Positions 17,359-26,841 of a stretch of 63,927 nucleotides of DNA are shown one piece after another. The stretch is from Pseudomonas sp. PICF141 (lineage in GTDB: Bacteria; Pseudomonadota; Gammaproteobacteria; Pseudomonadales; Pseudomonadaceae): positions 1-63,927 of the forward strand of contig NZ_MUNM01000036.1 of NCBI RefSeq assembly GCF_002286815.1, given 5' to 3'. Position 1 is the first letter of the stretch. Every line of letters starts with the position of its first letter. The notes beneath the pieces were generated by a model. The model was not told the DNA's origin and made no database searches. It was given only the letters and a program-made list of their open reading frames with translations. Position numbers and translations under genes: made by a program.

Positions 17359-17647
17359 ATATCCGAAATTTTTAAACAGCACCTCCCAAAGAAGGTGTTC
17401 GCCCAGTGTAATGGCCTGGCAATCCATGCACCGGTAAAGAGCCCTGACACCGGGCGAACGGGAAGGATTTTAATAGAATTTGGCGGATATGTCCTCGCTA
17501 TAAACATGAAATTTATGCACGTAATATTTCGTAAGTTTTTGCTAAAAAACCAGATACAAACTTTTAAAATTCACCAGTTCGACCATTAAAATTGATTGTT
17601 CTTCTACAACTTTCTGTACAAGAACAATCAACAGGTACAAGTAATGA
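17359..17647. other. Intergenic region with duplicated sequence
   Basis: No gene seen. TTATGCACGTAATATTTCGT at about 17512-17531 and the bases after it match the segment near 15173 that follows the upstream terminator. About 120 bases between the two shared parts are absent from the upstream copy. The region separates the convergent kinase and 17648 genes. Confidence 0.5.
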
Positions 17648-18232
17648 TCAGCTTGGGTGTTGGCTGGTGACTTTCAGCACATCGGTATAGGTCACCACAA
17701 CGCTCTGCCCCACTTTCAGATCTTTCAATTTCGCCTGGACTTCAGGCCTTTCGACGTTGACGGTTTTGGATTGGCCGGCCGGGTTTTGGAAGGTGACCTG
17801 ATTGTTCTTCAGGTCGATGTGGGTGATTTTCAGTTGAACCTGTACCTGACGGAAGGCTTCGCCGCCGGGGTTGGGGTTGTCTTTGCTGGCGCGGATTTCG
17901 CCGGTGTGTTCGATAGAGCCTGGCAAGCCTTTGTCGATGTTGGTGTCGAGATAGGCCGCGACCGAGCGGATGACTTCGACATTGACCTGATCACCGACTT
18001 TCAGTTTGCCGAGGTTTTTGGCCTTGTCGCTGAGTTGTACATGGACCTGCCGTCCTTCCGCGCCTTCGAGGACAACCTGGCGTTTGGCGGCGTCGACCGC
18101 CAGGACTTTGGTGACGACCTGATCGGCTTCCACAACGGCGGACAGCGGGATGTCTGCGGCAATGGCGCTAAGGCTGGCAGTGGACAGGAGCGTGGCGAGG
18201 GTGATGGCTTTGGTCAGTGCGTTGAGCTTCAT
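17648..18232 (-). CDS. Exported protein with two similar beta-rich halves
   Basis: A 194-residue protein with a cleavable signal peptide (MKLNALTKAITLATLLSTAS, then LSAIAA). Two halves look related: VTKVLAVDAAKRQVVLEG with KLKVGDQVNVEV, and LKITHIDLKNNQVTFQNP with DLKVGQSVVVTY, suggesting duplicated OB- or DUF5666-like beta domains in the periplasm. The ATG at 18232 was chosen for AGGGAAAG just upstream and because the signal peptide starts there. Function unknown. The run of small - strand genes next to it has no obvious common role. Confidence 0.65.
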   Translation of the reverse strand: MKLNALTKAITLATLLSTASLSAIAADIPLSAVVEADQVVTKVLAVDAAKRQVVLEGAEGRQVHVQLSDKAKNLGKLKVGDQVNVEVIRSVAAYLDTNIDKGLPGSIEHTGEIRASKDNPNPGGEAFRQVQVQLKITHIDLKNNQVTFQNPAGQSKTVNVERPEVQAKLKDLKVGQSVVVTYTDVLKVTSQHPS

Positions 18233-18319
18233 AAGCGTTACTTTCCCTGTGATGGATGGCAGCAGACAGCTCTCAATCCAGGTGCGGAGCCGTCTGTTGT
18301 CGATGAGCATAGACGCGGA

Positions 18320-18493
18320 TCAGGGAGTTTCCGCAGTTTCTTGCGCGGTGGATTCGCCGCTCTCTGTGCCTTTACCGCTTTCCTTGCGCCGGGTCGGGTC
18401 GGTGGGCCGCAGGGCGTCGTTGTCGCGCTCGACTTCGCCTGGTGGCCGGGGTTCGTCGGGGTTTTGTGAGGGAGTGGTCGGTTTGGGATTCAT
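18320..18493 (-). CDS. Small disordered hypothetical protein
   Basis: A 57-residue, proline- and charge-rich peptide (MNPKPTTPSQNPDEPRPPGE, TDPTRRKESGKGTESGES) with no fold signature. The ATG at 18493 has GAGGA upstream. It lies 10 bases after the 18504 gene and is probably cotranscribed. Similar tiny disordered proteins are common in Pseudomonas; function unknown. Confidence 0.55.
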   Translation of the reverse strand: MNPKPTTPSQNPDEPRPPGEVERDNDALRPTDPTRRKESGKGTESGESTAQETAETP

Positions 18494-18503
18494 GGGGATG
18501 TCC

Positions 18504-18746
18504 TCAGGCTTCGGGATCGTCAACTTCATGGGCGACGTTCACGGCGGGCGAGTCTTTGTGGGATTGATCGGCCTTGGTCTTGAGAATTTGCCATTGATCG
18601 AGGTTGATGGCGCCCTGCCCTAGCAGATCGTCGGCGATGCGCAGCAGTTCGCTGTAATGCGCGTCGGGGGATTGCTGCCAGTAGGCTTTGTCGTCGAACA
18701 GCCGCTGCCATGTGGCAAGGGTGGGCGGTTTGAGGTCGTTGCTCAT
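18504..18746 (-). CDS. Small conserved hypothetical protein
   Basis: An 80-residue soluble protein (MSNDLKPPTLATWQRLFDDK, YSELLRIADDLLGQGAINLD). It is helical with no known motif. The ATG at 18746 fits the start of the conserved-looking segment. It is on the same strand as, and 62 bases after, the lipocalin-like gene, so it may be the tail of that operon. Confidence 0.55.
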   Translation of the reverse strand: MSNDLKPPTLATWQRLFDDKAYWQQSPDAHYSELLRIADDLLGQGAINLDQWQILKTKADQSHKDSPAVNVAHEVDDPEA

Positions 18747-18808
18747 GGCGGGCTCCCATGAATGGGCTTCATTACGTAGGAAAACGGCGTGGCGCCGAGA
18801 GTTCCGGA

Positions 18809-19882
18809 TCAGTAGCCGGTCATCTCCAGATACCCCTGCCCGCCATGACTGCCACTGAGCCGAACCGGTCCTTCCCAATACGGTATGCGCAGGTCCATCC
18901 AGGCCTTGGGGTTGAGGGCGCTGATGGTGATCTCGAGGTGTCTGGCGGGGATTTTTATTGACCAGCTCACTGGCATCGAGCGGCCAGCGACATTGGTCTT
19001 TTCCTGAGGCGTGAGGCTGATGTCGTCGGCATGCAATAACTGCGTTTTCCCTTGGGCATCGATCCAGGTGCCGGTGAGGTATGGCGCGCCGTCCTTTTGC
19101 CGCATGCGGTAGAGCATGACCTGTTCGCCGCTGTCCAGGTGCAGGGAGAACCAGTCCCAGCCGGTCTGGTTGGCGGTCAGGGGTTGGCTGCTCCACTCGC
19201 GATCGAGCCAGGCCGGGCCGCTGACGGCGTAGGTTTTGCCATCGATTTGCAATGTGCCGCTGGCCTGGAAAAACGGCTGGCTGTAGTAGTACGACGCCTG
19301 GCCTTGTTCGGATTTCTGGCTGAAGCCTTTGTCGCCCTGAAGCACCGGTGGGCGTGTGGAGGTCAGTCGAAGCTGGTAGCTGAAAGCCTTGTCGTGGGCG
19401 CTGAGTTGCAAGTCCGCCAGAGGGTCTTCATGGCTGGCCTGACTGCTCAAATGCCAATCGTCGATCCATGCCTTGAACGGCGCCAGGCTCACGCCGGCCT
19501 GGCCAACGCCGCCTCGGGCGTAGCGTTCGGCGGCATGGTGTGCCGTGGCGGACGTCACGGCGGCATGGCCCAGCCAGATGGTCTGATTGCCCCAGCCGGG
19601 TTGCTCGGGCGTCGCTTTCAAGGCGCTGCGAAACAGTGTCCATTGCGCGCCGAATTCCTGGCCCTGATCGTCCTTGAGGTTGGCAGTGACGTACCACCAT
19701 TCGATGCGAAAGCCATCGTGGGGGCCGTGATCCGCCGGAAAATTGAAGACTCGCCCGGGTACCACAGGGGTAAATGCCTCGGCCTGATGACCGAGGCCGG
19801 CGAAGCCTTTTTCCGGCGCAGGTGTGTTGTCGCATCCGCTCAGCAACACGGCCAATAACCACAGGCCAGCCTTAATCTTCAT
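18809..19882 (-). CDS. AttH/CrtC-like lipocalin-domain lipoprotein
   Basis: A 357-residue lipoprotein (signal MKIKAGLWLLAVLLSGC, lipobox LSGC) of the AttH family, which shares a lipocalin-like fold with carotenoid hydratases. Visible signatures are DHGPHDGFRIEWWYVTANL, WLDREWSSQPL and TGWDWFSLHLDSGEQVMLYR. It is encoded by the last gene of a three-gene ABC operon and overlaps the permease gene by 11 bases. In AttEFGH-type systems this protein accompanies an FtsX-like exporter; the substrate is not known. The ATG at 19882 was preferred to the TTG two codons earlier. Confidence 0.85.
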   Translation of the reverse strand: MKIKAGLWLLAVLLSGCDNTPAPEKGFAGLGHQAEAFTPVVPGRVFNFPADHGPHDGFRIEWWYVTANLKDDQGQEFGAQWTLFRSALKATPEQPGWGNQTIWLGHAAVTSATAHHAAERYARGGVGQAGVSLAPFKAWIDDWHLSSQASHEDPLADLQLSAHDKAFSYQLRLTSTRPPVLQGDKGFSQKSEQGQASYYYSQPFFQASGTLQIDGKTYAVSGPAWLDREWSSQPLTANQTGWDWFSLHLDSGEQVMLYRMRQKDGAPYLTGTWIDAQGKTQLLHADDISLTPQEKTNVAGRSMPVSWSIKIPARHLEITISALNPKAWMDLRIPYWEGPVRLSGSHGGQGYLEMTGY

Positions 19883-22343
19883 GAGCAAACGTCCTCAATA
19901 GATCCGCCGGTTGCGTGCGATACAGCGAATACAACGGCCACGCTGAAGCGAGTAATGTCGCGAGCAAGGCCAGGCCCATCAACTGCAACAGCTGCAACGG
20001 AAACACCCGCAATGGCAGGCGCCAGCCGAAAGCCTGAACGTTGATCACCGTGTCCAGGCACCACGCCAACGCGATACCCAAGGGCAATGCCAGCACCAGC
20101 GTCAACACCGCCAGCAACCAGGTTTGCCCGAGGTTCAGCAGCATCAATTGGCGCCGGGTCACGCCCAAAGCCCACAGGGGCGCGAGTTGCCCGAGACGGC
20201 TCTGGCTTTGGGTCAGCAAACTGATGAACAGCGCCACGCCTGCAACGCACAGCGTCAGGCTGTTGAGCGCGGCGGTGGCGGCGAAGGTGCGTTCGAACAC
20301 TTGCGTGGACCAGCCTTTGAGCCGGGCCTGATCGACGATGCGGCTGTCATCCAGGTTGAACCGGGTTTGCAGCGCGGCCAGGAAGCCGGGAATCGACGCC
20401 GGGTCGATGCGCAGGTTGAAACGGTTGGGCGTCAATTGCGGCCAGCCGCGCAATAGATGATTGATGTTGACCAGCAGATGCCCTTTGGGATTGCCGTAGT
20501 CGGCGTATATCCCGACGATCCGTGGCGACCATGGACCATTCGGCGTGGGGATCGTCAGGTGATCACCGAGCCGTACCTTCAACCGCCGGGCCAGTTGTTC
20601 GCTGAGCATGAGCGCGTCATCGTTGGCCAGTCGCTCCCAGGGATTGTCGCCCAAGGCTTCCAGCAGGGGCCAATGCTGACGATACGTCGGGTGATCGATT
20701 ACGCCAAAGATATCCGTCGGCCAGCCTTGCAACTGGATCGATACCTGCCAGTTCGGTAGCACTGCGCTGACTTGAGGTTGTTGCTTGAGCCAGGTGTGCA
20801 GTTCTTGAGCCTGGGCGGGATTTTGCGGATTGAGGTACAGCTCGGCGGTCAGGCGTTGTTCCAGCCAGTTGCTGAACGTCTGGCGAAAACCGGCGGTCAT
20901 GCTGCCAGCGCCGATGTTTGCCGCCAACGCCAGCAACAGCGCCATCAAGGCCAGGCTCAGGGCCGGCAGTTGCTGGCGGCAGTCGGCGAGAAACCATTGG
21001 CCGAGTACCGAATGGCTGCGCCCAAGCACCCCGTTGAGCACACTGTTCAACACCACCGGCAAGGCCAGTGCGGCACTGATCAACAACGCGGCCATCAGTA
21101 CGAAGCCGCTGCTCAGGCTGTCGCCGAAGATCAACGCCAATAACGCGATGAGCGCCGCTATCACCGCGACCCAACCCTGGCGCCGCAACCAGCGTGCGTG
21201 GGCCTGATGCCAGGCTTGCGGATTGGCCAATGCCAGCAACGGCAAACGCGCCGCCCGCAGCAAACTGTTGGCGCCGGCCAGCAACGCACCGAGCAGGCTC
21301 AAGCCAATACCGCTGAACCACCACAGCGCACTGAGGTTCAATTGTCCCGGCACTTCGGCGCCATACAGACCGCGCAGGCTGGCGGCCACATCCGGCAGCA
21401 GCACGCCAGCCAGCAGATAGCCACTGACAACGCCGGCGATTCCACCGATCAGCGCCAGGCCACCCAGTTCGACAGCAAGGCAGGTAATCAACAGACGCGC
21501 ACTGACCCCACAGGCGCGCAAGGTTCTGAGCAAGCTTCGGCGTTGCTCCAGCGCCAGGCCGATCGCCGCATGAACGATGAACAGGCCGACCACGAACGAC
21601 AGAAAACCCAAGGCATCGAGGTTCAGGTGGAAGCTCTCAGTCAGGCGTGCGAGGTTGTTTTCTTCACCGCTGCTATTGAACTGAAGCTGGCCCTTGAGCC
21701 CATCAGGCAGGATCGCGGTGAAATCCTTGGGTAGCAGCAGGCGTGACAGTTGATCGGGCAACTGCAAAATCTGTTGGGCGAAACCGATGTCCACCAGCAA
21801 CACACCGGGCGCCATGTCGGTCTGGGCACGCAACGGCGGCAAGGTAACCCCGCTCTGGGCCATCGGGGTTTCGCCTTCGCGCAAGCCCAACGCCTGCAAA
21901 GTCTGCGGGGAAATCCAGGTGCTGCCCGGCGGGGTGAAAAACTCGACGATCTGCTCGATCGGCAACGCCCGCCCGGCCACCGCGGAACCGGCCGGCAGCG
22001 ACACCGGCTCAATGCCCATCAACTGCAAACGCTGCTCTTCATGGCCCTTGAGCGTCACCCGCCCTTGCAACACGGGCGATACCGGCCAACCCGCACGACG
22101 CAGGTCGACAAACACTTGCTGGGAAAACACCCCGCCGCCGGGTGCAGTGAGACTGGCTTGCGGTTCGCCGCCGATCAGCTGACTGGCCCGAGCGTAGCTT
22201 TCTCGCGCCTGGCTGTTCAGCGCTTGCACGCCGGTCAGCAGGCTGGTGGCGAGCCAGAGCCCGGTCAGCACACTGAAAAATTGCACCGGGTGCTGTCGCC
22301 AATGGCTGAGCAACGCCCGTAGCGTCTCGCGAAAAACCCGCAT
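19872..22343 (-). CDS. FtsX-like ABC transporter permease
   Basis: An 823-residue inner-membrane permease with an N-terminal helix, a large periplasmic domain, clusters of helices (LDALGFLSFVVGLFIVHAAI; LLALALANPQ region) and a second periplasmic domain before the last FtsX helices. This is the two-FtsX-domain layout of LolC/MacB-type and AttFG-like exporters. The ATG at 22343 starts two bases after the ATPase stop. The operon order ATPase, permease, lipocalin points to export of a lipid or hydrophobic compound, which is inference. Confidence 0.85.
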   Translation of the reverse strand: MRVFRETLRALLSHWRQHPVQFFSVLTGLWLATSLLTGVQALNSQARESYARASQLIGGEPQASLTAPGGGVFSQQVFVDLRRAGWPVSPVLQGRVTLKGHEEQRLQLMGIEPVSLPAGSAVAGRALPIEQIVEFFTPPGSTWISPQTLQALGLREGETPMAQSGVTLPPLRAQTDMAPGVLLVDIGFAQQILQLPDQLSRLLLPKDFTAILPDGLKGQLQFNSSGEENNLARLTESFHLNLDALGFLSFVVGLFIVHAAIGLALEQRRSLLRTLRACGVSARLLITCLAVELGGLALIGGIAGVVSGYLLAGVLLPDVAASLRGLYGAEVPGQLNLSALWWFSGIGLSLLGALLAGANSLLRAARLPLLALANPQAWHQAHARWLRRQGWVAVIAALIALLALIFGDSLSSGFVLMAALLISAALALPVVLNSVLNGVLGRSHSVLGQWFLADCRQQLPALSLALMALLLALAANIGAGSMTAGFRQTFSNWLEQRLTAELYLNPQNPAQAQELHTWLKQQPQVSAVLPNWQVSIQLQGWPTDIFGVIDHPTYRQHWPLLEALGDNPWERLANDDALMLSEQLARRLKVRLGDHLTIPTPNGPWSPRIVGIYADYGNPKGHLLVNINHLLRGWPQLTPNRFNLRIDPASIPGFLAALQTRFNLDDSRIVDQARLKGWSTQVFERTFAATAALNSLTLCVAGVALFISLLTQSQSRLGQLAPLWALGVTRRQLMLLNLGQTWLLAVLTLVLALPLGIALAWCLDTVINVQAFGWRLPLRVFPLQLLQLMGLALLATLLASAWPLYSLYRTQPADLLRTFAHED

Positions 22344-22344
22344 T

Positions 22345-23013
22345 TCAGCGCTCGTCCGCGCCAGCCAGTCGGCCACCGTGCAGCACCACTTTGTCTGCCA
22401 GCCGTGCGGCGACCCGTGGGCTATGAGTGACCATCAGCAAAGTCGTCGGGCTGTCGTCGAGCAGTTCCAGCAATAACTTCAATACCTCATCACTGGTGGT
22501 TTCATCGAGGCTGCCGGTGGGCTCGTCGGCCAACAGCAGTTTGGGTTGCGATGCCAGGGCACGACCCAGGGCGACCCGCTGCTGTTGCCCGCCGGACAGT
22601 TGCTCCGGGTAACGCCGCAGCAACTCTGCCAACCCAAGACGTTGCACCAGATGCGCTTGCCAGCGTGGATCGTGGCGCCCGGCCAGACGCGCCTGAAATG
22701 CCAGATTGTCTTCGACGCGCAAACTGCCGATCAGGTTGAACTGCTGGAACACCAGACCGATTTCGGTGCGCCGCCAGTTCGCCAGTTGGCTTTCGCTCAT
22801 CTGCTCCAGCCGATACTCGCCGCTGCGGATGCTGCCGCGGTCGACCTTGTCCAGCCCGGCGATCAGGTGCAGCAAGGTGCTCTTGCCACTGCCCGATTCA
22901 CCCATCAGCGCCAGGCTGCTACCGGGTTTCAACGTGAGGTCGACGCCTTGCAATACCGGCAGCGGGCCTTGGGGGGTGGCGTAGCTTTTGAAGACGCCCT
23001 GGACCGAAAGCAT
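22345..23013 (-). CDS. ABC transporter ATPase, LolD/MacB type
   Basis: A 222-residue ATPase with Walker A GESGSGKST, signature LSGGQQQRVALGRAL and Walker B LLLADEPTGSLD, typical of the MacB/LolD group that works with FtsX permeases. It is the first gene of the operon. The stop is followed directly by the permease start (TGAAATG). Upstream lies a tandem REP array, not a recognisable promoter. Confidence 0.9.
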   Translation of the reverse strand: MLSVQGVFKSYATPQGPLPVLQGVDLTLKPGSSLALMGESGSGKSTLLHLIAGLDKVDRGSIRSGEYRLEQMSESQLANWRRTEIGLVFQQFNLIGSLRVEDNLAFQARLAGRHDPRWQAHLVQRLGLAELLRRYPEQLSGGQQQRVALGRALASQPKLLLADEPTGSLDETTSDEVLKLLLELLDDSPTTLLMVTHSPRVAARLADKVVLHGGRLAGADER

Positions 23014-23077
23014 GAGGGGAGACTCGTTGAAGGCAGTGGGCCTAGGATAGCGGACGGCAGCGGGACCGCGTTATCGT

Positions 23078-23388
23078 TAATCGCGAGCAAGCCCGCTCCC
23101 ACAGGGGGCGCCGGTGTACGCAGAATCTGTGGGCATACCGGATTGACGCCTTCGCGGGCAAGCCTCGCTCCTACGGGGGGCGATGGTGTACGCAGAATCT
23201 GTGGGCATACCGGATTGACACCTTCGCGGGCAAGCCTCGCTCCTACGGGGGCGATGGTGTACGCAGAATCTGTGGGCATACCGGATTGACGCCTTCGCGG
23301 GCAAGCCTCGCTCCTACGGGGGCGATGGTGTATGCGATGTTTGGGTACGCCTCAATCACCTGTGGGAGCGGGCTTGCCCGCGATGAGG
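23078..23388. repeat. Tandem array of REP-containing 71-base units
   Basis: A unit of 71-72 bases, each including a REP core (GCGGGCAAGCCTCGCTCCTA) and GTGTACGCAGAATCTGTGGG, occurs about 3.3 times (GTGTA at 23114, 23186, 23257, 23328). The array is bracketed by REP cores in opposite orientation: CGAGCAAGCCCGCTCCCACA (about 23083) and TGTGGGAGCGGGCTTGCCCG (about 23361). It fills the gap between two - strand genes. Confidence 0.85.
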
Positions 23389-23410
23389 CCGGGTCATCCC
23401 AGCGAAAAAC

Positions 23411-25108
23411 TCACTGCCCCACCGCCACACTCGGCATCACCCGACCCGGCGTCACGATGCTCTTCAGGTCAATGTACTTCCACGCCGGCACCGCACCGAG
23501 CCGCGCGTTGAAGCGATAGTTGAAGGTGAATTCATCCGCCGTCGGCACACTCAGCGGTTTGCCATACACCGCCTCGATCCCCGCCAGGTCATAACCCATC
23601 ACCTGCAGTAAGGTCGGGAAGATGTTGTAGTGACTGGAGCGATCCTTGTTGGCCGGCCATTGCGCCTGCCAGTCCAGGGTTTGCAAATCGCGGCCGGAAA
23701 TCACCACCAACGGTACCAACCCCTCCTCCTCCACCGGATCGTCACCGCAGTGCGTATTGAGCCCCGGGTTACCGCGCTCGTGCAGATCCTGCCCGTGATC
23801 GGAGGTATAGATCAGCAACGCATGGCTCAGATCCGCCTGAGCAAACACCCGTGCGAAGAACTCGCCGACATTCCACAGCACGGTATTTTTGTAGGCGTTG
23901 CGGTACAGCAACCAATCATCCGGCTGACCGTTGAAACCATCACGTGTGCCCGTGTCCGCCACTTCGACAAACCGTCCACGCGGCAATGTCGGGCGGTAAG
24001 CCATGAACGCGTCCGGGTACTTGTCGTGCACTGGAAAATGCGCACCGACCTTGTTGATCACTACCAGCTGCGGCGTAGCGTCGTTGAGCAACTCGATCAG
24101 CTTGGCCGCCGCGGCCATGTCACGGTCACGCACGCTGATGCGGTCGAATTGCACGAACTCGTCGATGTCCTTTTTCTCGGCGGCGTTCATCAGGTTCTGC
24201 AGGTTGCCGCTGGTACGCTGGGCGTCGATGTAAACGGTGCGCAGCCCGGCTTGTTTTGCGTACTGCCAGATCGAGGGCAATGTGCTGTTGATTCGCATGT
24301 AATCGGTGCGGGTGCCGCCGTAGCGCAGAGTGACATTGGTGTCGGCGCTGCAGTTGGCGATGGATGCCGCATAGCCGTAATTGAAGATGTCCACGCCCGG
24401 GCGCGGTTCCTTGAGATTGCTGTGCACACCGAACGGCGTGTTGATGTCCAGGTAGTTGCCGGAAATGCTCTCGTCGATGATCAGCACAATGTCATGGCCC
24501 ACCGGCTGATCAATGCGCGTCAGGCTCACTGGCTCACGCGGGCCGACGGTGTTGTGCAGCGCTTCATAGGTGAACAGATTCAGATAGGCCAGCGGTGTGT
24601 ACATGATCGGCAAGCCACGGGCCCCCTCGCCGGCCCGCATGAACAGCACAGTGCTGAGCATCATCACCCCAAGCACGGGCGCCGCCACCAACAGTGCGCC
24701 CGGCAATGGCGCCCGTCTACGCGGCTTGAGCCCGATACCGAACAGCAGCAACAAACCACTGAACATCGCGCTGATGATTGCATCGCGGTACTGGTACGCG
24801 GCCTCCTGAATGAACCCGCCGGAATACACCAGCGACACAAAACTGCTGTAGGTCATGTAACCGGCAGTCACTTGCGTATAGACGTCGAAGAACACCGCCG
24901 AGCCAGACATCACCAACGCGAACAGATGACGGACCAACGTCTGACGGATGTACGCGGTCATGAACAGCGCCACCGTTAGCACAAGGAACATTGCGCCATA
25001 CAGCAGCACAGGAAAACCCATGCCCAGCGCGTCAAGACGATCGAGGTAATCGGCGTAATTCTTGAGTAAATACAGAACCAGCAACAGTTCCTTGAGGTAA
25101 CGGATCAT
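23411..25108 (-). CDS. Sulfatase-fold membrane enzyme (phosphoethanolamine transferase-like)
   Basis: A 565-residue protein with about five N-terminal membrane helices (residues 1-170) and a periplasmic sulfatase-type domain. The domain shows HDIVLIIDESISGNYLD, carrying the likely nucleophile region, and the metal-site motif YTSDHGQDL with later THCGDDP. This is the layout of EptA-type phosphoethanolamine transferases and LtaS-like enzymes; the exact substrate cannot be read from sequence. The ATG at 25108 was chosen because the membrane region starts there (MIRYLKELLLVLYLLKNYAD); the frame upstream looks non-coding. It is divergent from the exopolysaccharide operon and may modify an envelope glycan or lipid. 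Confidence 0.8.
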   Translation of the reverse strand: MIRYLKELLLVLYLLKNYADYLDRLDALGMGFPVLLYGAMFLVLTVALFMTAYIRQTLVRHLFALVMSGSAVFFDVYTQVTAGYMTYSSFVSLVYSGGFIQEAAYQYRDAIISAMFSGLLLLFGIGLKPRRRAPLPGALLVAAPVLGVMMLSTVLFMRAGEGARGLPIMYTPLAYLNLFTYEALHNTVGPREPVSLTRIDQPVGHDIVLIIDESISGNYLDINTPFGVHSNLKEPRPGVDIFNYGYAASIANCSADTNVTLRYGGTRTDYMRINSTLPSIWQYAKQAGLRTVYIDAQRTSGNLQNLMNAAEKKDIDEFVQFDRISVRDRDMAAAAKLIELLNDATPQLVVINKVGAHFPVHDKYPDAFMAYRPTLPRGRFVEVADTGTRDGFNGQPDDWLLYRNAYKNTVLWNVGEFFARVFAQADLSHALLIYTSDHGQDLHERGNPGLNTHCGDDPVEEEGLVPLVVISGRDLQTLDWQAQWPANKDRSSHYNIFPTLLQVMGYDLAGIEAVYGKPLSVPTADEFTFNYRFNARLGAVPAWKYIDLKSIVTPGRVMPSVAVGQ

Positions 25109-25488
25109 GGCGATTACAACACCTCCGTGGCCAATGGATTGTCGGCCATTTTCTGACACTAGCACCGAGCCCTCGAAGCGCAAGAAATGCCGGTTTTTTT
25201 CCCAAAGCGTCAAAAAAACGTTGCCTCGAATCTGACACACTCAAGTGCCTGTAACCCTTGTGTTTCAAGCCTTACGACCGTTTATCGTTTTGTCAACACC
25301 CTCAAAAATCCCTCAAAACCGCAGTAAATCCAGCAGTGGCAAGCACTTGATGGCAAAGAGCCCGTGAAACCGGGGTTTTTGGGGTCGCGTTACCCGTCAT
25401 TTTGCTGACTCGCTTTCCCATGGCTGGGCTATACCCCTTTTGACAGTCTCATATCAGTTACATCCACCGTTTTACGAGGCACGCCAAT
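25109..25488. promoter_or_regulatory. Divergent control region of the exopolysaccharide operon
   Basis: About 380 bases between divergent genes, so it must hold both promoters. I see a TTGACA at 25440-25445, but no fitting -10 box, and no convincing sigma-54 site or ops/JUMPstart element. No small gene is apparent. Confidence 0.4.
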
Positions 25489-26841
25489 ATGGACGTGAGC
25501 GTATTTGGTACGGGTTACGTCGGTCTGATACAAGCCGCTGCATTGGCCGATGTCGGACATCGCGTGCTGTGCGTCGACATTGACCTGAACAAGATCAAGC
25601 AACTGCAACAAGCCGTGCCTCCGATCAGCGAACCGGGACTGTCCAGCGCACTGGAAGACAACATCAAGGCCGGTCGCCTGTTCTTCTCCACCCAGGCCAG
25701 TGATGCGGTTGAACACGCCGAGCTGATTTTCATCGCGGTGGGCACTCCCGCCGATGAAGACGGTTCCGCCGACCTCAGCCATGTGCTGAGTGTCGCTCGG
25801 CAAATCGCCGGTTTCATGGAGTCCGATCGCACCCTGATCATCAAGTCCACCGTGCCGGTGGGCACCGCGGACCAAGTGGCGAGCGCTGCCAATGAAGAAC
25901 TGCAACGCCGTGGCAAAGAGGCGTTGAACGCTCGAGTAGTGTCCAACCCGGAGTTTCTCAAGGAAGGCAGCGCCCTGGCCGATTGCATGCGCCCGGACCG
26001 GATCATTGTCGGTACCAATGACGATGAAGCGCGCAACCAATTGAGCGAACTCTATGCGCCGTTCTGCCGCAACCGCGAAAAGCTCATGTTCATGGACAAC
26101 CGCAGCGCCGAGCTGACCAAGTACGCCGCTAACGCAATGCTCGCCACCCGCATCAGTTTCATGAACGAACTGGCCAACCTCACCGAGTTGCTGGGGGCCG
26201 ACATTGAGGCGGTGCGCAAAGGCATCGGCTCGGACCCGCGCATCGGTTACCACTTCATCTACCCCGGCTGTGGCTTCGGCGGCTCGTGCTTCCCTAAAGA
26301 CCTGCGCGCCCTGCTGCACACCGCCGAACATCACGGCATGTCTTTGCGTCTGCTGCGCAGCGTCACCGATGTGAATGACAGCCAACGGCACATCCTCTTC
26401 AGCAAACTGCAGGCGCTGTTTCCCGATGGGCTGGGCGGCAAGTCCATCGCAATTTGGGGCCTGGCCTTCAAACCCAATACCGATGACATGCGCGAAGCCC
26501 CCAGCCGTTATCTGATGGAAGCGCTGTGGGCAGAAGGTGCGAGCGTCCAGGCTTACGACCCGGAAGCCATGTCCGAGTGCCGGCGCATTTACGGTTACCG
26601 CAATGACCTGCACCTGTGCGCGACCCGCGACGACACCCTGGAGGATGCCGATGCGCTGGTGATCTGCACCGAGTGGAAGAATTTCCGCGTGGTCGATTTC
26701 GATCTGCTGGCGAGCAAATTGCGCGCGCGGGTGATTGTCGACGGGCGCAACCTCTACAACCCCGAACACGTGGCGGCGGCCGGCTTGCACTACAGCGGCA
26801 TCGGGCTGCGGCACATCGCTCCCGAGGCGCCACAGCCATGA
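25489..26841 (+). CDS. UDP-glucose 6-dehydrogenase
   Basis: The 450-residue enzyme oxidises UDP-glucose to UDP-glucuronate with two NAD+. The NAD-binding motif FGTGYVGL opens the protein. The substrate-site helix (AELTKYAANAMLATRISFMN) is present, and the catalytic cysteine is Cys267 in GCGFGGSCFPKD. The C-terminal UDP-binding domain is complete (GLAFKPNTDDMREAPS). Length is normal. It heads the exopolysaccharide operon and supplies uronic acid precursor; its stop overlaps the epimerase start (ATGA). A GDP-mannose dehydrogenase is the other possibility, but the partner epimerase favours UDP-glucose. Confidence 0.9.
   Translation: MDVSVFGTGYVGLIQAAALADVGHRVLCVDIDLNKIKQLQQAVPPISEPGLSSALEDNIKAGRLFFSTQASDAVEHAELIFIAVGTPADEDGSADLSHVLSVARQIAGFMESDRTLIIKSTVPVGTADQVASAANEELQRRGKEALNARVVSNPEFLKEGSALADCMRPDRIIVGTNDDEARNQLSELYAPFCRNREKLMFMDNRSAELTKYAANAMLATRISFMNELANLTELLGADIEAVRKGIGSDPRIGYHFIYPGCGFGGSCFPKDLRALLHTAEHHGMSLRLLRSVTDVNDSQRHILFSKLQALFPDGLGGKSIAIWGLAFKPNTDDMREAPSRYLMEALWAEGASVQAYDPEAMSECRRIYGYRNDLHLCATRDDTLEDADALVICTEWKNFRVVDFDLLASKLRARVIVDGRNLYNPEHVAAAGLHYSGIGLRHIAPEAPQP

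Noticed and set aside
23078..23388. Regular repeats resembling a CRISPR array
   Set aside because: The units are repeated whole, with no unique spacers, and contain the REP core; no cas genes are nearby.
25330..25350. Possible sigma-54 promoter (TGGCAAGCACTTGAT) before the exopolysaccharide operon
   Set aside because: The -12 GC element is absent and the spacing is off by one base.
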